From Gnetum montanum (lineage: Eukaryota; Streptophyta; Gnetopsida; Gnetales; Gnetaceae), in NCBI GenBank assembly GCA_015680685.1, contig MNCI01017497.1:655357-719356 (forward strand): DNA of 64,000 nt. The letters are read 5' to 3'. Below are positions 11,561 through 22,550 of this stretch, piece after piece. Positions within the stretch are counted from its first letter, which is position 1. Each line of letters opens with the position of its first letter. Under the pieces are notes generated by a model. The model was given only the letters and a program-made list of their open reading frames with translations, was not told where the DNA came from and ran no database searches. The position numbers and the translations under genes were made by a program.

Positions 11561-12540
11561 GGCCTGCATCTCAGCACCATGCAAAAATTAGGTTTAGAGG
11601 AGCTAAGAGAGGAGTTGGAAGCTTTGCTTTAGCAGGATTGACAGGTTCAGTGGCTAGCTGCAGAGGGTGAATCCGTAAGGAAGGTTGAGGACGCTGATTC
11701 CAAAGTTTAGTCTGAATTTCAGATGCAAGTAGCTTCATTGTAGAGGGAATGTATAGAAAGTGCACAACAGGAAATTGCAAGGGTGACTGGAGTTAGAGTT
11801 GTGGTTCAAGAAGAAAGCTGAACAAAGGGGCATCGTTGAGACAAAGATGATCTGGAGGTAGGTGTGGGAATGGACTCCTTATGAGGTGCAACACTAACAG
11901 GAGGCTAGAGCTATTGCTGAGGAAGAACAGAGACTGCTACAAGGGGTGGTTTGACAACAGTAGGAGGTGCAAAGTCAGTAAAAGGAGGACCTTATATGAT
12001 GGTTGTAGGAGGAATAATGTTGGTAGGATGCCATCTGTAGGTAGCAAGAGGCTGCTTAGGCTTGGTGATGAAAGGAGGAGGTCTTACGACAAGCAACCAC
12101 CTAAAGGAGGAAACCCCAGATTAGGCAGGCTCAAGATGATTGCAGGAACAAGTTAAATGAGGATTAGAAGAAAAATCTGAAGACCTAGTTTAAGTTGGGA
12201 AGGTGCCCTTACCTGGTGCTGGGTGTTAATTTTCAGGCAGCTAGTTAAGACATAAATGTGTGTTAGAAAGGGTTTGTGGTAGTTGTATCCGAAGAAAGGC
12301 ACCACCTACCTTTGAAGGAACAGATGCAATACGTTGCAAGAGGCTTAGTCTTAATGATGACATGAGGAGGTCCAATGACAGGCAACTATGGAGAGGAGGA
12401 AGCCCTACACCGTGCAAGCTCAAGATGATTGCAATAACAATTTGAATGAGGCTTATAAACAAAATGCAAAGACCTAGTTTAGGTCTATAAGGTGCCATTA
12501 CCTAGCGCGGGGTGTTAATTTTGAAGGGAGGGGGATGTAA
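11560..12540 (+). pseudogene. LINE A ORF2 C-terminal extension (coiled coil)
   Basis: In frame after the RT thumb is a Gln/Glu-rich region (EELREELEALL near 11600, then QQ/EE-rich segments) and a motif read GRCPYLVLGVNFQ (about 12197-12235), closely matching GRCPYLTLGI in LINE E. Almost all stops here are TAG at positions expected to be Gln. The region carries an imperfect tandem duplication with a 289-bp offset (about 12020-12240 and 12309-12530). Function unknown; the coil suggests multimerisation (inference). Confidence 0.6.
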
Positions 12541-14427
12541 CCCTTTAAGTGCAATGACTTGTTTACAAATCTTGAAATCTGCATGGAGGTGGTTCTACCA
12601 GTTGCTAAAACATCAAAAAATTGCACTAGACATATAACATAGTCAACAAGAACCACCACTTGCCCAAGTTCAAAGTCAAATCAACAAGAGGTGTAGGGAT
12701 CTTTATTGATTCCAGTGAAGAGAGCAATGTATATGTTTATCAAAAACTCACTGGTAGGGGATGTTGTAAAGCTTATCAGCCTTTGAATGATCTCAAGCAA
12801 AATGAAGTTGGCAAGATGGGCACTCAGCTGGAGTGCAAGTCATGAAGTGAAGGAAGAAGACGAAACATAACCTATAGCATATCCTAATGGCTGAGTAGGT
12901 TGTAGATAGCCTGATGAGGTGGCTTTGGAGGGTGAAGCTTGAACAGTTTAGAGATCAATTGGTATTAAGAGGCACCTCATCCAAATAATTGGCCGTTTGG
13001 AAAAGTCAGGGCTGCTTGAGCCACCACTGTTAGTTTTAAGGATGCATTTGCATTTTGCATGAGGGTTTTCATTGAATACTCTGATTTCCCCAAAAATATT
13101 AATTTTCATAGTATGTAGATGTAGTTCCAAAACCATCCAAACTTACAAGGGGGATGTTGACCCATATGAAGTGTATTGTTAAGTTAGCGGGTTTGCGTTG
13201 GTTCCATTTTGCGGTTACTAAGAAAACCCCAACTGTGAAACAGTTTATAACAAGGTGCTCCATATCTCAATGTGTGAGGTACTGTTTGAATTAATTGAAT
13301 GCATTTTCTTTGAGTAGTTTGTATTGCATTGTATACACACACTTCTGCATTGTTTCTCTTGTGTTAGGTCTAGGAATTTGCAGCTTGAAGGCTAGCATCA
13401 CCTGTGCTTATACCTTTTCTATTCAAAGTGTTATTGAATAGGGTGCAAAGGTTACTTTTGTTCTCTCAACGATCATAACTTCCCAACTTTACAAGATACA
13501 ATTTAATAACTATCCAACCTTTCTTTGATACCATGTTTGAGCGTTTGAAATAAAACTGAAAATTAATGATACGCCAAATATGGTTGATGAGCATAAAGTT
13601 ACATCACTACCTTTTGTGAGCTTGTAGAATATCACAATTATGTTGTGAGGGATAGATTGTTCCCTTCATGAGTAAGTTTCAGTGAATTCTGGTATTTCAT
13701 TAATTTTTCTCACCAGGTTTGTCGATATTGTAAAAGTTTCTTAGAGGACCATTATCTCTTTTAAGCCTTCACTTCTGCTTCGCCATGGTTTGTTTCATTG
13801 AACTCATCAATCAGAATGCTTGTAGCAGTTTTGTGAGTTACTCACCTTTGATTTTTTTTTTTGCACGGATATTTGTGAGTGATTTCTTACCTTCCAATAT
13901 ATAGTAATGAATTCATTTTCAGATCTCCTTTTTAACTTTCTAAATATTGTTATATCTCCTTATATTCCTTTTCGTTATGTTTTTCTTCAAACCTTTTTCC
14001 TGTCCACTAACCAAGGAATATATTCCTTTGTGAACCAGACCGCTCCTGTTACCAATGTTCATGACCATTTGTGAATCTGTTTAATTTACTTCATGAATGG
14101 TATTATACTCTGCTTTTAATCAGTTTCTTCTGGGATAAAGATTTCACAAATTAGAACTAGTGATTGAATCATATCATATTTAACTTCACACCAATACACA
14201 TTTTTAAAGGTTCTGACAATAATCTTTCTCTGTTTGCATTTTATGTTGATAATGCATGGCTTCTTATACTTTCATCAAACTGATTGAAGGGGTACTGTTA
14301 GTATTATCATTCAACCTATAGAATCTTGAAAGTGATATACTTTTTTTCGGTAATAATTTTTAAAGAATATTGTATAATTTTCTAAGGACAATAGACTCAG
14401 ATTTCTGAAACTGCCTTCTTTGTACAG
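12541..14427. other. Intergenic or intronic DNA, no gene seen
   Basis: No supported reading frame or domain. Two purine-rich tracts followed by TG (12523-12536 and 13145-13154, the second AAGGGGGATGTTGACCC) look like polypurine tract plus LTR starts, but no matching second LTR or pol was found, so they are not called. 13150-14430 is AT-rich with no repeats of note and probably lies upstream of, or in, the host gene. Confidence 0.4.
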
Positions 14428-14522
14428 GTCACATCGTTTCAAATGTCCTGATATGTTGGCAGAACAATATAAATCCCTTGGATGCCGCACTCGAGAATGG
14501 ATATCCAGTCATTACATTTTTT
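14428..14522 (+). other. Possible host exon, weak
   Basis: It follows a good acceptor (polypyrimidine then TGTACAG at 14427). It is open for 31 codons in the frame that would end in phase 0, matching the next exon, but the donor (TTT/GTTTGA) is poor. Two other frames are partly open, so the reading is uncertain. No product recognised. Confidence 0.3.
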
Positions 14523-14622
14523 GTTTGATGTTCACTATAATTGTATAAGTTTGAACTTCAGACTCCAGATATTTCTGTGGACTTGGATACTTTATCTTTA
14601 CTGAATGTTGGCCACACTGCAG

Positions 14623-14703
14623 ATGTTCACATCTGGAAGAAGATTGTGTTGGTGGTACAGCAGAAGGAAAACAATCGACAGAGCTGAAAAGTTGTATCAA
14701 CGG
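14623..14703 (+). CDS. Putative host-gene exon a
   Basis: This is 27 open codons between an acceptor (CACTGCAG, 14622) and a donor (CGG/GTAATG, 14704), phase 0 at both ends. The peptide is basic and aromatic (GRRLCWWYSRRK then TIDRAEKLYQR). It joins in frame to exons b and c. The gene was not recognised. The absence of stops, in a window where retroelement frames are full of TAG, argues for selection. Confidence 0.5.
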
Positions 14704-14970
14704 GTAATGCACAGATCTTGCATATTTAGTTTTGTTATGTAGTTTTTAGCTTTTTACTGTTGACTGGAATACAGTATTTATACAGAGGACATGTTAATTT
14801 GGTCTCAACCTATTCTATGTTTTTCTTTGTTAGTCAATTTCTGAGATTTAGGAGATTTTGTCTTAGAGTCATTTTATGAAGTCAAATTACCCATTGATTT
14901 TTCATAGTTTTTTCAGGCTGAAGTTGACACTGCTTTTTTTTTTCCTTGAATTGCTAAAATTTTTATAGAG

Positions 14971-15033
14971 GAATGGCAAAGGAGGCTTCTTCTGAATATT
15001 ATTGCAGCAAAATTTTCTTGTTCCGTATTTTCA
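14971..15033 (+). CDS. Putative host-gene exon b
   Basis: This is 21 open codons beginning GAATGGCAAAGG (E-W-Q-R) and ending before a GTAGTAAT donor. The acceptor is the second AG of TATAGAG at 14970; using the first AG would break the frame. Phase 0 at both ends, so exons a, b and c splice without a frame change. The peptide EWQRRLLLNIIAAKFSCSVF is helix-like. Product unknown. Confidence 0.45.
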
Positions 15034-15083
15034 GTAGTAATCTCGTTGGCTTATCTGTGACTAGTGCATGCTTATGTATTCAG

Positions 15084-15221
15084 GTTTGTGAAATATTGGA
15101 GGAAAAGGCAATTACAGAGAGGTCCAAGGGCGATAGAGGAGAACTTTGGGTCGTTGCTACTCTTTTAAGGGATCATCTTCTTTTACCAAGAGAAAGAAAG
15201 AATGTAGCACTTTGGAAACAG
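15084..15221 (+). CDS. Putative host-gene exon c
   Basis: This is 46 open codons between an acceptor (TATTCAG, 15083) and a donor (AAACAG/GTGATT, 15222), phase 0 at both ends. The peptide starts VCEILEEKAITERSKGDRGE and continues through a WVVATLLRDHLLL helix to LWKQ. It looks like a conserved plant protein, but the family is not recognised. Downstream the presumed intron (15222 to about 28.72 kb, 13.5 kb) holds LINEs B and C, both antisense to the gene. Confidence 0.55.
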
Positions 15222-15695
15222 GTGATTTAGCAGAATAACATCAATCCGAAAGCCAGATTACAATGAAAATGTGGAATCTCAGGGAAACCTTTTTTATCAT
15301 CATTATTTAGCTTCAAAGATATACCTCTCTCTGTGTGTACATATATAGTTTTAGAACTTTTAAAGAATCCTATCTGACAATGTACCTTGAAAACTGGTAA
15401 TGTCAGGATACTAGTTTTGTTTCAGCAGTAGTTTACAGGGCAAGCTTGTGAACATGATAGAATATCTACATGCAGCAATCTCTATATAGATTCAAAACAT
15501 TGATGGGGAGAAGAAAAAGAATAGTATTTTATTATCAAATCAGAAGATGGAACTAATTTTTTTTATATAGAAATGAAATTATACAAGGAAAATTCTATGA
15601 ATTATTTAAGATATCATTGTTGTTATTAGGGCTACATCTTGAAGATGTGTTTGAACTATATGATTATTGGATGCATTTGATACATTTTATAAATA
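15222..15695 (+). other. Presumed intron sequence
   Basis: AT-rich, stops in all frames, no repeat or domain. It lies between the exon c donor and the poly(T) edge of LINE B. Confidence 0.4.
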
Positions 15696-15969
15696 TTTTT
15701 TTTTGGAAAAATTGTTGAGCTTTACTAATCCAAAAGAGAAAGCTGTACAAATGTAGAGCATAGGTCAATGCCTTTTGATTCCATTCCCCCCCAAAAAACT
15801 GCCAGGCCCTAAAGCCTTCACAGAAGGCATTTCACGCCACCAAAACTCCCTCCTCTTGAGGAGAACTAGCACCCTCGAAGCCTTGTTACCGAATAAATCA
15901 AACAATAAACACACGAAAAACCAAAAAACAAAAAAACAAAAAGCCCCTCCCCTCTACCACGTTGTGTGA
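15696..15969 (-). other. LINE B 3' untranslated end and A-tail
   Basis: Minus-strand text is T/G-rich without a conserved frame and ends in an A-run (15704-15696). It follows the extension and abuts intron-like DNA, as expected for the 3' end of a LINE. Confidence 0.55.
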
Positions 15970-17250
15970 TCACTTAGATTCCACCTCTTTGCATTTTCCA
16001 CTTAGCCTAGTTGTATTTCCCCATCCTAAACCCGATCCTTTGCTCTTAGTGAATCGCTTGTTTGCCAAGGTTTGGGAGGTCTCTGTTTCAACCATGGCCT
16101 GCGTTATAGTAGTGTTGGTGCCTGCTTCCAGTTGTTGCTTGTTTTCTGCGATAAGCTTTGCTAGCTCCACTTGGTGTTCTGTGACCAAGTCTTCCATCCA
16201 TTGTAGGTCCCTGAGTTGTATGGAAGCTGCCTCTTGCTGTGCCTCTTTTCGCAGGTTCTACTAGCATGATTGCCACATTGCTTGTTCCTCTTGTCGTGCA
16301 TGTTCGGCCACTAGGTGGCATGCCTCTGAAATATTCTGGGCATATGTAGGTTGCTTGGGTGCCATCCCCCATCTTTTGGCTTGTCCTACCCTGCATTGAG
16401 GCTAGCAATAGCACCTCCACTTCCCTGCAATGGTGTTCGAGGACCCTATTCTTTGCCTGACTATTGTTGGTACACCAATCTTGGTTTCTGTGGCATTATA
16501 GGCGTCCTCGCCCTCCATAGTGCTAGTATTACCCCTGGGTGCTGTCTAGGCCGTCATCGATGCAAGGAGTCTCAGAAGAATTGGGGCAAGTTAATGGGAG
16601 TACTATTCCTCATACGCTTTAAAAACGCAACATGAACTCCCATGAGCTTGTGGGGGTACCTTGACTAGATGAAGTACCTCTCCACCAAAACCACCGCTTC
16701 TTGCCATATGCCTATCAACACTGATTTTCTAATGTGCCCAATGGTTGTCTTGGGTATTGTTCCCATAAAGAACTCTGCCACACCCATCTGGGCCTGGACC
16801 ACCAGTGCAATAACCTCCCCCTTTGCCGCGACCCCCAACATGGCAGCCAACGTTGGCACAGTCACCATGATTTGCTTGCCTTGATACCGTGTTTTGCTGC
16901 CCTCCCATTTATCAAAGAACTGCACGGTGGAGGGTCCTTGTTCTTCTTCAATGCATTTGAGCATGTCTGCTTAGCCCATCCTCTCGACCAGTGCCCACAG
17001 TTCATCCTCCCCTGCAAACTTTGTCCATGAGGGCTCAAAGAGCAACCTCTACCCCATGACCTTTGTAGCCTTTGCCCATAGCTGGTGCACTGCCGTAGTA
17101 ACCCTTGACGTCGTAGGCAGCGTCAACCCACGGAAGACCAACAAGTTTATGCACTTTTAGAGCTCCCACAAAATGGCTAGCACGACGGAATCCCCATGGC
17201 AGAACACGACCAACGCAACATTGGCATTATGCCAAATTTCCTAACTTACC
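15970..17250 (-). pseudogene. LINE B ORF2 C-terminal extension
   Basis: The frame continues from zf-RVT with TAG or TAA stops, not a clean end. It reads FEPSWTKFAGEDELWALVER, then an open block (16964-16665) containing TVPTLAAMLGVAAKGEV and IWQEAVVLVERYFI, then GVHVAFLKRMRNSTPINLPQ (about 16635-16575). This layout (a 'Glp'-like helix, W-x-yfi, then a hydrophobic run ending in I-N-L/V) resembles the plant 'putative transposon protein'/gag-like domain; that family match is inference. A coiled-coil segment follows (about 16197-16050, ELAKLIAENKQQLEAG). The GRCPYL motif of LINEs A and E is absent. Confidence 0.6.
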
Positions 17251-19405
17251 TGACACCTGTAAATAAAGTGCTGTAGTGTTTCGGGTTCAGTGTGACATAG
17301 TGGACAACTGTCATCCATGTGCATTCCCCTCTTCTGCAATGTGGCTATCAGGAGTAGCGCCTTGTGTTTTACCGACCATCTAAAGGCTTTCATTTTTTAG
17401 GTAGTCAACCCCTCCAGACTTTCGTCTATTTGTTCTTCATCAGGTACAAGGACTTCACCACCTCCTTTGGGTGTTCCTCCAGTAAGCCCAAGGTTTCCAC
17501 CTTTCTGGCATGGTTGCATAGGTTTCTCAAGAGCTGGGAGCTTCCTGCATCAGCCTCCCATCTACTGTAGTTTTGCCTTAGCAATTGCACCGCACAGTGC
17601 TAGCCCACCCGTTTAGCCAAGGAACTTGTTTACTAGCCTTTGAAGGCCTAGGGTCACCTCATCTTGGAACTACAGAATGCCAATTCCACCCATCGACTTT
17701 GGGGACGCCGTTAGAGCCCAAGACACCAAATGCTTTTTTCCCCCCCTTTCCCCCCTTGACCACACAAAGTCTCTAATGTTCTTGTCAATTTTTTGCATCA
17801 CCCCAGCCGACGGTGCTGCCATGGACACCGCAAACTTGGCTTTCACCATTAGTACCGTTGAGGCAAGAATCATCTTCCCTTTACGTGACAGGAAATGACC
17901 AGTCCAGAGCATGGTTTTGCTTGCAACCACTCAACAAGCCCCATCCATGCCCTCTTTCGTTGACAGTCGAAGATATGGGCATTCCCAAGTAGGTGTCCTA
18001 CTTTTGGCTCAACAGAATCCCTAGCATCTGAATGATTCTACTCCCCACCATTCTTGCCACGTTGACACAGTGGATGGCCGACTTTCCTTTCCTGATTTCT
18101 AAGCCCACCTTGCAATGTATTTTGCTTAGTGCTTGCATTAGGGCCTTTGCCTGCAGCACTGCCGCCCTAGTGAAAATCATCGTGTTGTCTGCATAGTGTG
18201 CTACCAGGCAATGCACCCCAACAATGTTTAGCCCTTGTAACCCTTCAACAAGGCAATAATTGTTGAGTAGATCCATCACCATTATAAACAAGAGCAATGA
18301 CAAAGGGTCTCTTTGTCGCAGCCCTCTCTATGGTCCCTGGAACCCAATAGCCTCCCATCGATATCAAATGAGTAGTGGCTGTCCCTTTGCATTTGAATGC
18401 ACAGGTTAACAGACCTGGTGTTGAACCCCTTCAACATCATGACTTCTCGAAGTGCCACCCAGCTTACCGTATCATATGCCTTGGTGATATCTAGCTTAAT
18501 GCACATTCTTGGGAATTTGGTTGACTTGAGTGAGTGTAGGATCTCCTACAACAACAATACTTGATCTTGTAAGAATCGTCCTTTGACAAACCCAACTTGA
18601 TGTTCCCCCACTAATTTTGTCATTAATGGCACCAAACACATCCAACCAGCATCTTTGAGAATATTCTTAGAAGAGTGTTGCAAACCCTGATGGGCCTGAA
18701 CTGTCTCAGTGAGTTCGGATGTGGCGCTTTGGGCAACATTACCACCCGCAAGCAGTTGATCTCTCTCCACACTTGTTGCTAGCTAAGCATTTGATTGAAG
18801 GCATCTAACAGATTGGTCCCCAGGATGTCTTTGAACTCCTGAAAGAATTCAATAGGCCACCTGTTTGGCCCCGGTGCTTTATTAGGCTGCATGGACCTCA
18901 TTGCCATCCTCATCTCCTCTCTTGAGAAAGGCTACAATAGACCAAGATTGTCTACCCTTGTGAGGACCTGTGGCACTGGAATTGAGATCCATTCTATGCC
19001 CCACCACCACCAAATCCCAGCCCAAAAAGCACATATTTCTTCTAGCCCTTGCATACCGCTTTGTGGCCCTTCCCTACCTATGCCCTCAAGCAGGTGTTGT
19101 ATCTTGGTCTTGGATGCTTGTTTGGCCTTTGCGGTGGCAAAGAAAAAGCGTGTGTGCTTGTCCCCTTCCTGTAGCTAGGACACCTGCAACCGTTGCCTCT
19201 AATAGCTTTCTTCTTCACTATCAAGTTCTTGGAGCTCCCATAACAGCTCCCACTCCTCGTTTTCCAAGTCTACCCCTATCCCTTACAGCCGTTGGATTTC
19301 CCATAAACTCTCTTGCACCTACTTCATGTACCCTCTGAAACTGTATTTTTTGGCTATCTACCTTGATTTGTTGTTTGAGTGACCATAGGCCTTTTTTTAG
19401 AAATT
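17250..19405 (-). pseudogene. LINE B ORF2, second copy: linker, RT and zinc finger
   Basis: It begins in the linker (FLKKGLWSLKQQIKV, aligned to FLKTGLNNLRKKIKG in the first copy) and repeats the RT N-terminus: EHQVGFVKGRFLQDQVLLL at about 18610-18550, then CIKLDITKAYDTVSW. The palm reads HYADNTM (about 18185), so the second catalytic Asp of YADD is Asn. After the thumb comes a zf-RVT finger, C-P-L-C...H-F-I-Y-R-C (about 17320-17255), normally near the end of plant L1 ORF2. Stops and frameshifts occur throughout. Confidence 0.8.
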
Positions 19406-21087
19406 TGGCACTGCAGATGGAGTGAATTGCTTCTTGTAGAAGAAGAATTTGGTCTTGTATGAACCTACCCTTACCAAACCCAGCCTGATTAGCCCCCACC
19501 AAGGCCAACATCAATAGTTGAAGCTGCTTAATCAAGACCTTAGTAAATACCTGGAGCAACATATTGCACACCCTAATCGGTTGGTAACCAGCAGGCAAGG
19601 TAGGGTTGGAATTCTTGGGCAACAAAACAATCCTAGAGCAATTGATCTCGTTTTGCACTTGTCCCCATCTAAACATGAGATTAAAAGCATCAAGTAAATT
19701 ATGACCTAGAATATCCAAAAATTCTTTGAAAAATTCAACGGGCCAGCCATTCAGCCTTGGAGTACTCCTAGCCTTCATTGAACCCAAAGCTGCAAAAAAT
19801 TCCACAATAGAGATGGGAACAACTAGAGGAATATTATCCTGCTCATTAAGCTCCCAGTGAACTTTGATAGACAGCGGGGAGGATTCTGCCCCAGACCACA
19901 CAACATTCCAAGAGGTTTGCGTCTCGTGAGCAATTTCCTGCAGTTGGTGAATTTGTGCTATTCCCCTACCCAGTAAAGAAATCCTCTTGCCGGTGTAGCT
20001 AGCCTTTGTGGCAGAAAAAAGAACCATGTGTTCACGTTTCCATCTTTAAGCCATGGGACCCTCGATCTTGCCCTCCAATAGACTTCCTTCTCTTCTGCAA
20101 GAGTATGTAACTTTAGCAATAGACAACGCTCCTCATTTTCCAATGCTTCCCCATGCTCTTGCTTGATCTGAATAGCGGCCAATTTAGACTGAAGCCGATG
20201 TTGAGTCTCTCTAAAGGAGCACTTCTGATTTGGGGGCATGCCCTTAATCTTCTTTCTCAAGTTGTTCAGACCAGTTTTTAGGAAATTCCTTGGGTCAAGA
20301 CAAGATTCATCATACCTTGCCTGAATATTGTCAACTATCCTGCGCATCCATGGTTTCAGCAACCAGGCTCGTTCAAAACGGAAAGGAACTGGGGGTGGTT
20401 TCCACGATAGCTGAAGCAAGCACACTAGCTCCTAATGGTTAGAGGCTTGACTCACTTTGCAAGTGAGATGCAACTCATAGTCATAAAACATTTCCGCATG
20501 GATTCAAGCCCGGTCAATTTGAGACATCACCCTACTAGTACTACTCCTATTACTCCAAGTATACTAACCCCCTTGGAGCTTAAGATCAACCAAATTATGT
20601 TGCTGTAAAAATTGAAGAAACTCCTAATTGCTAGGAGGCAGGACTAAATTAGACCCAGTACCAAAGCTAGACTTCTCCCAAGGGTGAAGCCGTTGATTGA
20701 AGTCACCAATAAGGATCCATTTTCATTGATCAAAGACTCGTTGAACCACCTGCACTAACTCATGCAATCGGTCTTGCAAATCTGGGGCCCATAGAAATTA
20801 GTAACACACAAGGCAAGTGAAGGAAGGTGCACGGTGAGACTCCATAGAGACGCATCTAGCACTTGAAGTGAGTGTAATGACAAAGTAGCTAGGTTGCTTG
20901 CCTTGCCTCAGCAGTGCACAAAGGAACAATGGCACCCTTGTTATTGTAGGAGGGAACAGTTAGACGCATTCAGCTTGGTTTCTTGTAGGCAAACCAGCAA
21001 ACAATTCTCCTTGCTCCCCAAATCCTTCAAGGTATTTCGCTTGTACAGGGTACCTAAGCCCCTGCAATTCCATGACAAGATTTTCAT
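19405..21087 (-). pseudogene. LINE B ORF2, first copy: endonuclease and RT N-terminus
   Basis: It starts MKILSWNCRG at 21087. Endonuclease signatures remain: Q-E-T-K-L near 21000, N-F-Y-G-P-Q near 20800, and GDFN (about 20715). The linker follows (20425-19960), then the RT N-terminus (20027-19405) with FFKEFLDILGHNLLDAFN and a NQAGFGKGRFIQDQ-like finger (about 19490-19440). The text stops after SICSAKF and continues as the linker of a second copy, so the catalytic palm of this copy is missing. Endonuclease decay is milder than in A or C. Confidence 0.8.
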
Positions 21088-22434
21088 GGTCTATTAGTAT
21101 ACCTTTTAGTGTAGACCTCCTTAAGGGTTTTTTGAGATTCAAGGTCAATCTCTAGCTAAGTTTTTTTTTGTCTGCATCCTTTGATTGGAGGGCCTACCTG
21201 GCTGTTTAGGTTTATCAATCATCAAAAAACCAATTGGGTCCTCCTTGAAGAGGCCTTTGGCGGTTGATCCCCATAGCATGGACACCCATTTGCCAAGTGG
21301 GGGAAGCTAGTTCGTTGTTGCTTGCATCACACTAGAAGGAGTAGCCATACCACCCTTAGGAGAAGTAGGTCTAGAACCAGCCAGAGCCTCATCACCCGCA
21401 CTAACCATGCGTTTGGTGGTGGGGGAGATGGAATTGGGGTTCCTAGTTTAAGACCCCTCCTCCACCCTCTACCTTGGCCCCACCAACACCAATAGAAGTG
21501 TCCTCTCACTATAGCTCATTAGTAGCCCTTGTTGGAGTGGGCAGGACTAGCAACACCTTCCCATGTTTCTCCACTAACATCCACCCACCATCCTCTTCAC
21601 TCCCCATCTATCTAGGTAACCCCTTTTGGTGAGCCTTAGAATGCACCTTGCAGTCTCGAGAGCGATGGTTAGTATTGCCACATTTTGTGCAAGCCTTGGG
21701 CGTGATATCTAGAGTCGGTTGACGCTCCGGTTGTAACACATTCTCATACTCCAATGTGAGGTGCTTCTCCCTTGTCGACAAGTCCAAAATAACTGCCTTC
21801 AACAAATGGTCTAGAAAGAGGGAGCTCCAAACACAAAATCGAGCGTAGCCCATACGTTCCTTTGTCACAGTGAATTTATTGAAGGATATAAACTCACCAA
21901 ATTGCCTGACCAAGGTTTGGAGGAACTCCTTAGTCCAAAGCTCCCATGGAACCTTGGCCACCTGAACTCATAGAGGAGCATGAGAGAACAAATTCGAATC
22001 CTTATGCACTCTCGGATGCTAGGATGTAAGGGCAAGGCCTCTAGCCCCAAAAAACCAGGGGCCCCCAAGAGGACCATGTTCCAATCTTCCACAGATTGAA
22101 AGACAAACAACAACAAGCAACCAATCAAGGATCTCACCTGCACCTCCTCTAGGGACTAGGTGTCTCTATTCCATTTGCGAATCAAGTCCAGTGGAGGATG
22201 CGACCCTGAAGAATTGAAGCGACTGATAAGTTTTAGCTCCATAGTATGTAGGCCCTCTTTTGGAGGGGCACTGACCTTCAGATGCATTGTAGCCCCATGC
22301 CTCACAATGGCATCCACACCCCTAGCACCCAATGGCCTCAACTTGCTCGTAGTTGGCCCACCACCATTGCGACACCCTCCAACCAGACCCACACTTCCTG
22401 TGTTCACCAACCTTGCAGCCTTGCTATCTTCCAT
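21084..22434 (-). pseudogene. LINE B ORF1 (DUF4283 plus zinc knuckle)
   Basis: The likely start is the ATG at 22434 (MEDSKAARLVNT). The DUF4283-type core (KVPWELWTKEFLQTLVRQF, then EFISFNKFT and ARFCVWSSLF; about 21960-21770) is well kept. It is followed by a CCHC knuckle, C-x2-C-x4-H-x4-C (CTKCGNTNHRSRDC, about 21700-21660). A frame change near 21990 and a stop at 22156 interrupt it. It ends K-T-L-K-E-V-Y-T-K-R-Y-T-N-R-P with TGA at 21086-21084, overlapping the ORF2 ATG at 21087. The role is RNA binding and chaperoning in the LINE particle (family knowledge). Confidence 0.8.
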
Positions 22435-22550
22435 TGGCCCTACCTTGAGCCTTGAACCCCCACTCTTGCACCCATTAATGTCACTTGCAGCATTCAGCCC
22501 CTACTTTTGAGATTGCCCCCACTTTGCTTCCCTCTTGAGCCTATTTCAAA

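Larger units (their letters stand above)
8175..12540 (+). mobile_element. LINE A: L1-like non-LTR element, 5' truncated
   Basis: The copy begins inside ORF1 and contains the ORF1 end, the ORF2 start, an endonuclease remnant, reverse transcriptase with an intact YADD, and a C-terminal coiled-coil extension. It is a relative of LINEs B, C, D and E in this window. A deletion near 11560 joins the RT thumb (FGGKKG) directly to the coiled coil, removing the zinc finger. No poly(A) tail or target duplication was seen; the right end is where similarity to LINEs D and E stops. Confidence 0.85.
15696..22545 (-). mobile_element. LINE B: chimeric L1-like element
   Basis: It is a minus-strand LINE with a T-run (15696-15704, minus-strand A-tail) at its 3' edge and ORF1 at its 5' edge. 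Inside, the linker plus RT N-terminus occurs twice, in the same orientation and in frame: one copy ends and a second begins near 19405. It is therefore two related LINEs joined, not one. The 5' edge is set by the duplicated host exon-like segment that starts at 22551. No target duplication was recognised. Confidence 0.85.

Noticed and set aside
13145-13450. Purine tract followed by TGTTGACCC: possible 3' LTR
   Set aside because: No second LTR, no pol upstream in the right place, no TSD. Left as unassigned.
13527-13540. TTTGATACCATG as a primer site on the minus strand
   Set aside because: Only eight bases match, and neither an LTR pair nor gag is next to it.
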